From Membranipora membranacea (Eukaryota > Bryozoa > Gymnolaemata > Cheilostomatida > Membraniporidae): 64,000 nucleotides of DNA. Every line of letters starts with the position of its first letter. Position 1 is the first letter of the stretch. Made by a program: the position numbers and the translations under genes. The stretch is from assembly GCA_914767715.1 (NCBI GenBank), contig OU612067.1, forward strand, positions 14,513,001-14,577,000, read 5' to 3'. The notes under the pieces are model-generated. The model was not told the DNA's origin. It made no database searches and was given only the letters and a program-made list of their open reading frames with translations. Positions 12,001 through 21,483 of the stretch are shown one piece after another.

Positions 12001-15000
12001 TTATTTTGGCAGCCCATCTACTACATTTTCTTTTTGGAGTCAGTGAGAATCACAATGTTTGGCTTCATCCTAAGACTGTCGAATAAAGGTGCCTTGAGGC
12101 CGTTGCCAACCATATATGGTGCCAAGTTGCTCTCAGTTTGTAGGCGTTTACACATGTTTCAAATATTTTCTGTAGGATATGGTGGGCATGATGGACCAGG
12201 GTATCCTGATGGTCCACCACACTACGATGATCGTCATCCCGCTGATGACAGAGGTCCTCGATATAAGAGGGACCGCAGTCCACCCCCTCGTGATCGGGAG
12301 TCTGATAGGGTGGAGAGGGTCGGCTCACCAGACAGGAAGAGACAGAGGAATGAGTCAGACAGGAGAAGTCGCTCCAGAGAGAGGGAACGAGATAGGGAGG
12401 TTTGTGCCGTGCTCTAATGTGACAAGCAGGAAATTATACTTGGAACTCATAATGTTTGAATTTGTTAGGATTTCCAATTCCGTGTATTCAACAATATTAA
12501 ACCAGGTTACTCAGATTTGTGAACATTGTAGATTATCATGCTCATTCAGGTTTATTGTTCACAGGATCATTGTCAGCAGACGTTGATGAAACTTTTAGAG
12601 TAGGGTAGTTGTAACTATCATGTGCTTTTGTGCTGCTCTATTCTCACAGTTATAGGTCAGTGGCTTGATGAAAGATCCGGTTTAGGGTAGCTGTTGATAT
12701 TTTTAAGCTATCATGTGCATTCAGACTTTTGTCACTAGTACATCGTCAGCAGACCAAGACTAAGTGCCAATTTTCTCACTTTTCATTTGTCAAAAGCTTC
12801 AGCTGTGCTTCCTATGATTTCATAATCTGTCATTTGTGTGAACATGAACATGTTCAATGTTCTAGAGACGCGGTGGAAGTGACTTTGGTAGATCACCGAG
12901 AACTCGCAGGGAAACCGAAACACCTGGTCAGTAATTATTGTGTTCTGTACGATTTGCTTTCCTCACAAAATTTATCATTTACATACCAATTCAGTAAACA
13001 CCATTATAATAAAGATTTTATTCTGAAACAATTGAATTACCCTCTAAAATCATTTAAAGAATGTCCCAACCTAATCCAAGGTAGCAAAACTAGATATTCG
13101 ACAGCTTGCTGTGTGCACTGTGATTGCATAATCGAAGCATCTGTAGGTTGTCTATTCGGTAAAGCCCATATCTTGTGAGCAGATGGTGCAATAATGGTAT
13201 AAAACAATACTTGCTGAGTATACTAACAAAGACTATTTTTCTCTACAATTAGAGAAAGGTAGAAATCGAGATAAGAGAGATTCTCTGTCAGCTAAAGACG
13301 ACAGTGCCGATCAGCAGCAGAATAAGCCTGACACTGTCGTGACAGATGCTGACTCGCAGGAGAAACCAACCGCTGATACAGCCGCAATATCGGCAGAGAC
13401 TGAGGACCTGGAGCAAAACAAGGAGGAGGTGGCTGTCACTGGTAAGTTCTTATATTGTGCACCCATTTTGTTGTGTTTTATGAGACTTTGATCTGATTGC
13501 ACGACCTTGTATGTTAAAAAAAGTCATTTGACTAGGAGTGGCACATTGGAACTCCACAGCAGTTGAAAGAAGGGAGTTTTTTGGTATTGACATGATATTT
13601 TGTTTATGATCTTCCTCTGCATCTACCTGATATCATATCTGAGTCTATGGTGAATACCATCAGTTGTTTACTGCATCCTGACATGCTTGATTCTTATTGG
13701 ACAGATGTAGTGGGTATTCTGGATGTTGATTGGCAGTCACTTATGTCTACGAACACAGCGATGAAGCCCAAACCCTCCTCGTCCACAGACGCCCTCGAGC
13801 GATTCTCGCCTGCTAATATACTCAGTAGAATAGGAATATCGAAGAAATATGCAGGCCAGGAAAGAGTAGACAAGGTTCAGAATCTTCTTAACCAACACAA
13901 TGGTGGGTCATTATCACCACAGACATCAGCATTTAACAATAATGTATAGTAGACCACATGATTTACTGTTGGTCCATTCTATTCAAGGCCATCTAAATGG
14001 TACAATAAGTATCAGGTGCATATTGTACATCCAAATTATGGCTTTAACTTTTACCGGACTCGAGTATATGTGCAGCTTCTACCAGTTTAGTACTTAGGGA
14101 TTGCCATATCCTTTTCAGACCCAATCAGCTCTTGTATCTGTCCACATGGTTCGGTAATTGCGGTAAACATATGTCGCTCACATGTTTGATTTGCAGTTAT
14201 TGGACAACGTCTTCCCACTTGCTTTAAATTGCATACATCGCGATTGCCGTTCCATTTGAGAAAGTTTTATAGTTGCGTATATGATTGTATATTAATTGTA
14301 GCCGGTAGCCTGAGAGATGATTTAGGAGAGTTACATATACGAAAGGTACGAGAGGAGACCCAGAGGAGTGATCTGTTTAAGTCTATCGGCTCGTATAGAA
14401 AAGCTTTAATAGCCAGCCGAGATATCAGAATGAGAAGGCTGGCTAACTATATGAACCCTGTGAGTAAATATTGCAGCCTCAATTAACACATAAGTTCTTC
14501 TATTATATCTCTGACTAAGGATTTAACAACATGTCTCTGGTATATTATGCTAAACTCATTTGAAATAACTACTAGAAGTTAAAAAACACAACTCACTCTA
14601 AAACTATCTGCCCTCAACTTGAAGTGTCGCTGTATTGTTTTGTATTGACCAGATCGAAGTCAGTTCAAACGAAAAGCAATACGGTTACAAGGCTGGTTGG
14701 ACCAGTTGCCGTGACACAAGCTCTGTTGCTATTGAGAGGTCCTATCCAATCTTCACAGTTAAATTATCAGGAGTTACCTCTTAATGAAAGAAAATCGTGC
14801 ATGAGGCTTAAACACATGTCTTCCTGATTTGGTAAATGCCTGCCATAGGCCTCAAAGTATGAGAAATTCAAACTGGAAATTTATGCCTGCATAAATGTTG
14901 TCTCGGTTACAGTTCACAGGCTGCTTCTGACCTTTTGACTGATCTCTTCCTGTAATAACCAGACAGTATTTTTTTTTCTTGCAGACTGAGAACTTGGTGA

Positions 15001-15104
15001 CATTACCATCATACAATACACAGAACGTGGACAGGGATCTACTAAAACAAGGACTTAAATTGTTAACTGGTAAAATTCCTGAACTAGTGACTGCGCCATC
15101 ATAG
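3093..15104 (+). CDS. ZC3H13: ZC3H13/Flacc-like CCCH and RS/RD-rich protein, 23 exons, in-frame TAA
   Basis: ZC3H13 (Drosophila Flacc) is a nuclear subunit of the m6A methyltransferase complex, bridging WTAP and RNA-binding factors. Exons: 3093-3201, 3486-3685, 3951-4078, 4539-4665, 4936-5100, 5522-5571, 5806-5907, 6311-6409, 7041-7097, 7463-7552, 8068-8213, 8694-8940, 9222-9380, 9498-9720, 10579-10787, 11175-11311, 11702-11911, 12176-12399, 12866-12926, 13253-13441, 13705-13902, 14302-14459, 14985-15104. All phases join, giving about 1135 codons. Visible: SVFERLG (26-32), as at the N-terminus of vertebrate ZC3H13; one CCCH finger C112-x8-C121-x5-C127-x3-H131; Lys-rich and RS stretches; an Arg/Asp repeat region (about 425-630); a Pro/Gly/RGG part (about 704-820); and a conserved non-repetitive C-terminus (from about 978, with DVDWQSLM). 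Codon 421 is TAA (8201-8203). Donors at 8148 or 8154 would skip it in frame. The ATG directly follows a possible acceptor, so a 5' UTR intron is likely. Family call is strong; exon ends are by eye. Confidence 0.8.
4160..4330 (+). mobile_element. tRNA-derived SINE in ZC3H13 intron
   Basis: A tRNA-like head (about 4170-4232) carries a recognisable A box around GTAGTGGTTAGG and a perfect B box GGTTCGAATCC at 4216-4226. The acceptor stem does not close into a standard tRNA cloverleaf, and a tRNA-unrelated tail follows to about 4330. This is a SINE of a different family from the ones at 8383 and 32505. Confidence 0.6.
8201..8203 (+). other. In-frame TAA inside ZC3H13 exon 11
   Basis: The reading frame is fixed by ten upstream exons and runs Arg/Ser-rich up to this stop. 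After it, CGT CAC TCG G joins in phase to the next exon as further RS-rich sequence. Only the stop interrupts an otherwise continuous frame, so this may be a sequence error, a null allele, or a regulated short isoform of 420 residues that keeps the CCCH finger but lacks the RD/RGG region and C-terminus. Confidence 0.7.
8383..8590 (+). mobile_element. tRNA-derived SINE with conserved core, in ZC3H13 intron
   Basis: It begins with AGGAGTAGGAGTGGCTCAG. An A-box-like TGGCTCAGCTGG is followed about 50 bp later by a diverged B box (GGGTTTGACTAC). The body contains the core shared with copies near 19204, 20154 and 32505: GTGTGATCCAACCTGCCTGC, then an AGAGAGCAACTTGG block. It ends near TTAATCAACC. 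Internal promoter boxes make it a plausible Pol III transcription unit. Confidence 0.6.
8975..9070. repeat. TTGATG/TTGATATTG hexamer-like microsatellite
   Basis: Imperfect tandem array of TTGATGTTGATATTGTTATTGATATTG-type units in the intron after ZC3H13 exon 12. The complementary strand gives a spurious Ile/Ser/Thr-rich open frame. Confidence 0.8.
10043..10428. mobile_element. TTAA-flanked MITE (possibly piggyBac-derived)
   Basis: Terminal inverted repeats AGGGCAACCAAGGTTTCG (10047-10064) and their complement (ending 10424) are flanked on both sides by TTAA (10043-10046, 10425-10428), the target duplication typical of piggyBac-type transposition. The element is about 378 bp, inside a ZC3H13 intron, with no coding capacity. 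Superfamily assignment is inferred from the TTAA only. Confidence 0.6.
11394..11669. repeat. TTATG pentanucleotide microsatellite
   Basis: About 275 bp of TTATG repeats with some TTATA and TTATAG variants, within the intron between ZC3H13 exons 16 and 17. It creates long spurious open frames rich in Leu-Cys-Tyr-Val-Met and is likely length-polymorphic. Confidence 0.95.
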
Positions 15105-15209
15105 ATACTCACTTCATCAATCCTAAGAAAAAGAAGCTTGTAAGGAAAGTCTCTAGTCTGCAAAGAGGATGAAGTTTTCAACTGTACAATCTGTATTATA
15201 TTAGGTGTA

Positions 15210-15215
15210 AATAAA
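15210..15215 (+). promoter_or_regulatory. Polyadenylation signal AATAAA for ZC3H13
   Basis: First AATAAA downstream of the TAG at 15102-15104, 105 bp after the stop. On the opposite strand AATAAA (complement at 15393-15398) could serve CCDC12, so the two convergent 3' ends would lie only about 150-200 bp apart without overlapping. Confidence 0.5.
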
Positions 15216-15569
15216 GAACTGACATACATATACAGAAATTTTAAATAATCCACCTGGTGGGATGACCTATTTTACGTAACTCATCTCAGAAATGCGTTTC
15301 TGAAACTAGTTCCATAGTTGTAATGTGATGTAATTGTATCAATAATAATGTGAAGACATCTTCCATAAAAAATGAAAAGCATACTATGTAAATTTATTGA
15401 GTCAAAAGTGTATTGTCTAGTTGTAATAAACAAATGTGACAACCATATTTTACCTTTACTTTTCATGTGCAAGACAAGTTGGAGCCTTTAAAATATGGTA
15501 AACAACAAATCTAGCTTCATTTACAGCTCAGTTGTTTTAATTATATATATGTACATAACATATTGATAT

Positions 15570-17703
15570 TCAATCATCCTCATCATCATCGTTTTTATGT
15601 TGCATTGCTGTACTGACAGCTCTGACCAGGTCTTCTCCATCTCTCTCTCCTTGTAATCTCTCACCTAAAATTCATATCAGATATTGGTTTAACAGGTCTA
15701 ACCCCAGCCTGGGATTCAGGCCAACAATTTATTATGAGTTGTGATTATTATTACTTCTGTGGCGTTATCTACTCATGCATCACTATTGTGTAGTTCTAAA
15801 TAGTGTGCTTGTTTTTTGGTTTTGTTGTTTATTGGCTGATGGGTTTTGGTTTGTTATTGTGTGGAGTTGTCTGTTCATGTTGGGTTTTGTTACACCCAAC
15901 CTTATTAGGGGATAACTCAAAATTGTTGGACTTATGTATCATTACAAGTTGTCATTTCTAGAACATTTTGCTTGAACTAGATCCAAAAATATCAATGATC
16001 TTATCATGGCCTTGACTTGTAACCTATGCGGATCGTTTTAAAAGTAAACATTTTAGTTCAACCCATCGATTAACACCTAATCTATTTTCTAATCAAATTC
16101 AGCGTGAGATGTAGCAGACTTACGGATGAGTTCTGCGATAGCTCGCTGTGTTCGTTTCTCTAACTTCTCCAGTTTCTTAGATACATCACGCTTCAGATCC
16201 CAGTCAGGCTTACGAGGTGCTAGGAAAGCTAAGTCTACCTCCTCGATGATAGGAGCTGGCTTACCAGCATCTAACTGATCCTTTACATGCTCTGACACTG
16301 AACAAATCATAATAAATCCTCTATATGACATGATGAATTAATGACCGGATTCTCAAAGTTATCTCATGTATGACAATCAACAATCATGTGAGTTATGTCC
16401 AGAAGTGAAACTAGGCATTAAAAGATATATGTTACTATAGACTAAATGTACTGTAGTATATTAAGTCTATGTATGTTACCAAGAAGAAATTATCTAAAAG
16501 CCAGCGCTAATTTTATAACAGATATGATGCAATGCAATGTTTTACAAGGAAAGAAAGTGTTATCATTATGATGTTTAGAAGGTTTATGTCTGCTTCGGTC
16601 GATGCGGTGATTTGCTGAAAGGTGAGGGTGAGGACAATATTATGTATATTAGGGCTGAATATTCACAGTGTAAGCTTACCCTCCACAGTGTCAGGATTAG
16701 GTAGTGTGTTCTCTTTCAGTGCATCATCAGTCGGCTTATAGCTTCGAAATATCGGCCTGTAAATATCACATCAATAATATTTATATCAGGGTATAAGTAT
16801 ATTATTACAGAACAACTCTGTACTTACAATTATAGTTCAGCTGTTAGCCACTGTAAGTGACATATTTCTCAGAAGATTGTTGAGATGACATTGATAAATT
16901 ATTGAGGGATCTGGTTATAGGGCATGGCAACATTTGAGCCATAGTTATAGCTATATAAATGGGCATGATAAAAAGTTACAATGTCTCATCGAAACTCAGT
17001 TGTACATAAAATTGTAGTTGTAAAATGTCATAAAATAATCAAAGAAACTGCACTGGCGTTTAGTGGTACAGCAGCGTTTGGGCCTGAATTTTAGGCATTA
17101 CGAGAGGATACCATTAGATTAGCGTCAAAAACTATACGATTGTACAGAGGATGAGACTCCTTACTTAGAATATTACTAAAATGATTAGCACAGTATAAAG
17201 TTCCCAACGAACTTTAGATTAGTGTCTTGGTCGTAAAGAGCATATTAGACACAACGGGGATCATAGACAGAGAAATATAAACGTGACAAATAACAGATAT
17301 TATAGTGAACATAGTGAAACCTTGACAGTCTCTTGACCAAGCTTAAATTTATCTTTACTTATTCTTTACTCGTTTCTAAGCTTTAGATTAGTGTCTTGGT
17401 CGTAAAGAGCATACTAGGCACAACGGGGAAGCGAATTGGAGAAATGACAGATATTATTTCTCCAATTCGCTTCCCCGTTGTGCCTAATATGCTCTTTACG
17501 ACCAAGACACTAATCTAAAGTTCGTTTGGAACTTTATACACAGATTGTAAACATATAATCAATACATACTTTGGAAGTGCAGCATCTGTTTTATCGTTGT
17601 CTGATAGTTCCTCGACTGTTTTGCTTTCTTTCTTAGCTTTCAAAGCAAGCAGTCTCTGTTTTCTTTTCTTCGCTTCTTCCTCCAGATTCCCAACGACTGA
17701 CAT
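15570..17703 (-). CDS. CCDC12: CCDC12 (Cwf18 family), spliceosome-associated coiled-coil protein
   Basis: CCDC12/Cwf18 is a small nuclear component of activated spliceosomes. Four exons on the minus strand: 17703-17570, 16756-16680, 16297-16124 and 15664-15570. Phases are consistent and give 159 residues, close to the roughly 166 of the human protein. The ATG opens an N-terminus with GNLEEEAKKRKQRL, a charged helix typical of the family. The strongest evidence is the conserved central block in exon 3 (EEVDLAFLAPRKPDWDLKRD, then a KKLEKLEKRTQRAIAELI coiled coil), nearly identical to the human protein as I recall it. The C-terminus is acidic and ends in an Asp/Glu run. It is tail to tail with ZC3H13, another nuclear RNA-processing factor. 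Intron 1 holds a palindromic MITE. Confidence 0.92.
17189..17543. mobile_element. Palindromic MITE with 65-bp hairpin, in CCDC12 intron 1
   Basis: The element (17194-17538) has terminal inverted repeats beginning TATAAAGTTCC and is flanked by a 5-bp direct repeat CACAG (17189-17193, 17539-17543). Inside it, 17381-17445 and 17456-17520 are 65-bp inverted repeats with one mismatch and a 10-nt loop. The left terminus (17194-17260) is a third, direct copy of the same arm. Transcription of the CCDC12 intron would yield a long hairpin RNA. Confidence 0.75.
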
Positions 17704-17759
17704 CACTTGGTGAGGGTTTAATGCGTATCAATTGGCCTGGAAAATAATTATCACTCTTG

Positions 17760-18320
17760 TATACATTTAGAATTGAATTTTTTCATGAGACTGGCTCCTG
17801 CCCATATAGAACTGGATTTTTTTCTGTAATGGCTAATTCTACTCATTTACACAGCGCTTACATCGTCACTAAATGATACTCAACCGCTTTAAAAAACTAT
17901 TCAAGTCAAGATCATGGTTAATGTTTGAGTTACAGCCAGGGATGTCTTTCATATAGGCATCAGGAGTTACAAGCATGTATACTTGGCAAAGTGAACATGC
18001 CGGCAACTTCAAATGCCTATAGGTCGCAAAGCTGAGCACCTCAAGGCGTTCAAGGGTTGAATTCAGCATGTTGCTGTTGTTGGGTCTATGCACACACAAT
18101 AATGTAGAGACAGCGGCAGATACTATTCTATATTAGACCTAATATTCATAGATCTCTGTATACAGGCCTATATACAGAACTGGGTTTGTTTCGTAATGTA
18201 ATGATTGATTTTTCTGTAATGAGGGCAGGCTGACTCCATGGGCCCCTGGGACTTATATGCCGTTATTTTGCCAATGTCCAGTATCGAACCACCCTTTCTT
18301 TTGGGTGGTTGATACTGGGG
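17760..18320. other. Intergenic upstream of CCDC12, no gene seen
   Basis: AT-rich sequence without a supported coding region. A short hairpin (CCAGTATCGAACCACCC paired with GGGTGGTTGATACTGG) lies at about 18278-18318, directly beside the MITE that follows. Any CCDC12 promoter would lie just above 17703, but no clear core element stands out. Confidence 0.4.
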
Positions 18321-18560
18321 AGGTCTTTCAATTAGAAGCAGCCAAAATCGCAATCTTATCGCTCACTCAGTGAGTGAGCGATACCTGCTAGAGGTCTCGC
18401 TTTCAGATCGCTCAGTCACTTGATGGAACTATATAAATTCTGAGTGAGCGATTTGGGGGCGATTTTCTCTAATTGAAACACCAAGTGAGTGATAATTTTG
18501 AACGATGTGATAGTGATAACTTGCTTTAGTAAAGGATCACTCTTCCTAACTGAAAGACCC
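18321..18560. mobile_element. TIR-MITE family copy B (complete)
   Basis: A 240-bp element with termini GGTCTTTCAATTAGAA and the complement of GGTCTTTCAGTTAGGA. Its interior carries GAGTGAGCGATTTGGGGGCG and TGAGTGATAATTTTGAACGA, shared with copies at 2630 and 25119. It also contains a small GCTCACTCAGTGAGTGAGC palindrome. No coding capacity. Confidence 0.65.
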
Positions 18561-19203
18561 CCCTGGATATTGGGCTTGGCAAAGTAAAGGGATGTTGTAA
18601 GTCCCAAGGCCGACTCAACTGAATTGGGCAAGGGTATTACTATTAGATATACTAACTATGATGACCCAAGGGGCCTTTGGATAAGATTTAATTGGAGTAG
18701 ATTAAATGATGACACACAACCAACCCCTTGCCTCCGAAATTGCTTTACAAAAATACTCAGTTCATTAAAGTCAATTTGGGCAAATCTTAGGCTAAGAAGT
18801 TGTCTTCTCTTATTGTTGAAATTTGGTGGCTCATTTGCAGTATAGCCAAAAACTCCTTTCATCTATTTGTCACAATATAGGGTTCTGGAGAATGAACTGA
18901 ATTCAAAGTTTTTGATTACAGTAAAAAATAGAATATGCAGGCTCTCCCGTAAAAATTTCTCTTTGTACAGCCATACTCCACAATAAGACATGAAGTTTTA
19001 TGCTTATATTACACCTAACTATCCTAGCTAAATTGATACGGTGGGTATAGCTAGGAAGGCAGTATTGTGGCAGTTTTTACAATAGGATTAACTATTACAA
19101 TCCTTGAATGATGCTGCCACAATGTACCCTTGGTCTGAGCAATCATTGAACCTTAAATTTATAGAAAGGGCCTCATATCAAATGTATCTGCGGTCCATCG
19201 TCT
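18561..19203. other. Intergenic, no gene seen
   Basis: No coding or RNA gene could be supported here. The sequence is AT-rich and without obvious repeats beyond short homopolymers. Confidence 0.4.
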
Positions 19204-19785
19204 ACTGGGCTTTGGTTGGCACCCAGGTGTGCTCCGACCTGCCTGCAAAAAGAGAGCAACCTGGCGCAGATATTGTGGCCTGGCCACTAAGGCAACGAAT
19301 TTCGCCGCCTATGCTCCGGGATGTGGCTTGTGACAAGACATCTGATTTAAATCAACCTTCAATTTTAATCAGTCTTGAGACACAAAGGTTATCCTCAGGT
19401 TTTGATATTCTAATATTACATTGCCTTTAAATCATTTAGAAAAGATAAACAAGGCACAACAGTAACAAATTCTTTCCCTGTAATGAAACACAGAGACTGC
19501 AATACAACTGGTTGTTTACAAATAAGATTTTCTTGAAAAATTTTCTTAGAAAATTTACTCTGAGAAAACAATGTCTGTAGTTGCTCTAACTGATAACTTC
19601 ATCCAGCTTAGGTCTCAATTGTACTTGGATCGTTTCAATGCACCGCGTGGAGAATTGCTTCAGATTTTGTTTGGAGGCCATCTCAGATTTGTTGTTTATT
19701 GAGGCAGCCCACCTGTTTGGCTAACCGAATCCTCAAAAGTAACAACATTATAACTTGTTGCAGTATAGATGCAGTCCCAGGGCAC
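19204..19785 (+). repeat. Segmental duplication copy 1 (starts in SINE core)
   Basis: About 582 bp highly similar to 20154-21483. The first ~220 bp belong to the SINE core family (GGTGTGCTCCGACCTGCCTG and AGAGAGCAACCTGGC); the rest is shared unique sequence ending at CAGTCCCAGGGCAC. This copy lacks the 702-bp insertion seen in the other, so it shows the pre-insertion state, with CAAATAAG at 19519-19526 present once. Confidence 0.8.
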
Positions 19786-20153
19786 CCTCTGCTTGATTGT
19801 GCAATAACTCCCGGAAGAAGGTTTACCCGGCTAACCAAGAGTGAAGTGATCGCAACCTTGTATAACTTTTTAGAAGCATGGACCATGTTTTTGTTGAGTA
19901 AAGACAGTGTGGATAATTGAATGTCGACAAGGTGTCATGGTCGATTGCAAAAATGTAAATATAGGAGTAGCCAGCCACTAGAGCCTATTGATTCAACTTA
20001 ATATGATATGATATTTCAGATGCAATAAAATTGGTATAAAAAAACGGGGCACTCAATATGGGCTAAATTTTTTGTATCAGAACTGGGGTTTCGGGCTTGG
20101 AATAGTGGTTGGAAAATATATTTGGACTGAGCAGGAATTACAAATTATCTAGC

Positions 20154-21483
20154 ACTGGGCTTTGGTTGGAACCCAGGTGTGCTCCGACCTGCCTGCAAAC
20201 AGAGAGCAACCTGGCGCAGATATTGCGGCCTGGCCACTAAGGCAACAAATTTTGCCGACTATGCTCCAGGATGTTGCTTGCGACAAGACATCTGATTTAA
20301 TTCAACCTTCAATTTTAATCTGATGTAATAATGCTATAATACATAAATATCATAAGAAGCAACAAGTCTTGAGACACAAAGGTAATCCTCAGGTTTTGAT
20401 ATTCTAAAATTACATTGCCTTTAAATACTTTGGAAAAGATAAACAAGGCACAACAGTAACAAATTCTTTCCCTGTAATGAAACACAGAGACTGCAATACA
20501 CTGGTTGTTTACAAATAAGGATTAGAATGAGGGGATTAAGTGATGATAAGCAAATTGCTTGGGGTAGAAGGCTAAGCAAGATTATGCCTTTAATACTCAA
20601 ATTAAAGTAGTTTAATCTCTGCAGAGTGAAAATCAAAGTGAGTCTGAGTTAGATCTAAGGTTTTACAAACATAGGATTAAAAGCTTGGCCCTCGCATAAA
20701 AGGCAGGCAGAGCGAGACAGGAAATCACAGTCAGCCCACTGGCTGTAGCGCAAACAAGTCATCTCTCTGACTTGTGTATGAGTTGTACTATGCTCAATGT
20801 GGTGAATTTGAGTAGCGAACGAGTGGCACGAGGGGCGGGTGCCTTGACGATAGCGACTTTGCGCCGATGAGTTGATGGAAAGCAAACCTCCCTGCACTGG
20901 TTTGGCTTAGAGTATAAGCATGAGAGTGATGGGGCGAACATTGTTGCACTGAAACAATGAAGAGTTGGCAGCCTCCCTGGTTGCGCAACAGCGTAAACAC
21001 ACCAATTATGTCAAACCACCGAAACTGACAAAATGCACTGAGGGATCGATGAGATTGATTGAGATGCTCAGCAACACACAGGGGTGGCTTCATGCTGCTG
21101 GGGCCGGCCATGAGGAGGTTGTACTAGAGAAGGCCTCGAAACAGCGTTTGACTCATGGTTTCTAGCTGAAGACCTGTGTGTTGTGCAGTGGTACGCGCAC
21201 CACTGTATGTTGTATCTCCCCCAAATAAGATTTTCTTGAGGGATTAGAAAATTTACTCTGAGAAAACAATGTCTGTAATTGCTCTAACTGATATCTTCAT
21301 CCAGCAGAGGTCTCAATTGTACTTGGATCGTTTCAATGCACTGCGTGAAGAATTGCTTCCAATTTTGTTTGGAGGCCATCTCAGATTTGTTGTTTATTGA
21401 GGCAGCCCACATGTTTGGCTAACCGAATCCTCAAAAGTAACAACATTATAACTTGTTGCAGTATAGATGCAGTCCCAGGGCAC
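20154..21483 (+). repeat. Segmental duplication copy 2, interrupted
   Basis: Matches 19204-19785 along its whole length apart from two insertions: one of about 45 bp near 20322-20366 and one of 702 bp at 20520-21221. Ends again at CAGTCCCAGGGCAC (about 21483). The copies lie about 0.4 kb apart in direct orientation. Confidence 0.8.
20520..21221. mobile_element. 702-bp insertion with 8-bp target duplication (unclassified)
   Basis: Comparison of the two duplicate copies defines the insertion exactly: CAAATAAG occurs at 20512-20519 and again at 21222-21229 but only once in copy 1. An 8-bp duplication fits hAT-like or other DNA transposons. However, the ends (GATTAGAATGAGG... and ...GTTGTATCTCCCC) show no clear terminal inverted repeats, no poly(A) tail and no TG...CA ends. 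Open frames on the minus strand resemble nothing I know. Confidence 0.65.

Noticed and set aside
17515-17706. CCDC12 starting one codon earlier
   Set aside because: The extra codon is GTG; the ATG at 17703 is the first true start and fits the family N-terminus.
20655-21111. Minus-strand frames in the 702-bp insertion as transposase
   Set aside because: No DDE/hATC or other recognisable motif, and the frames overlap each other.
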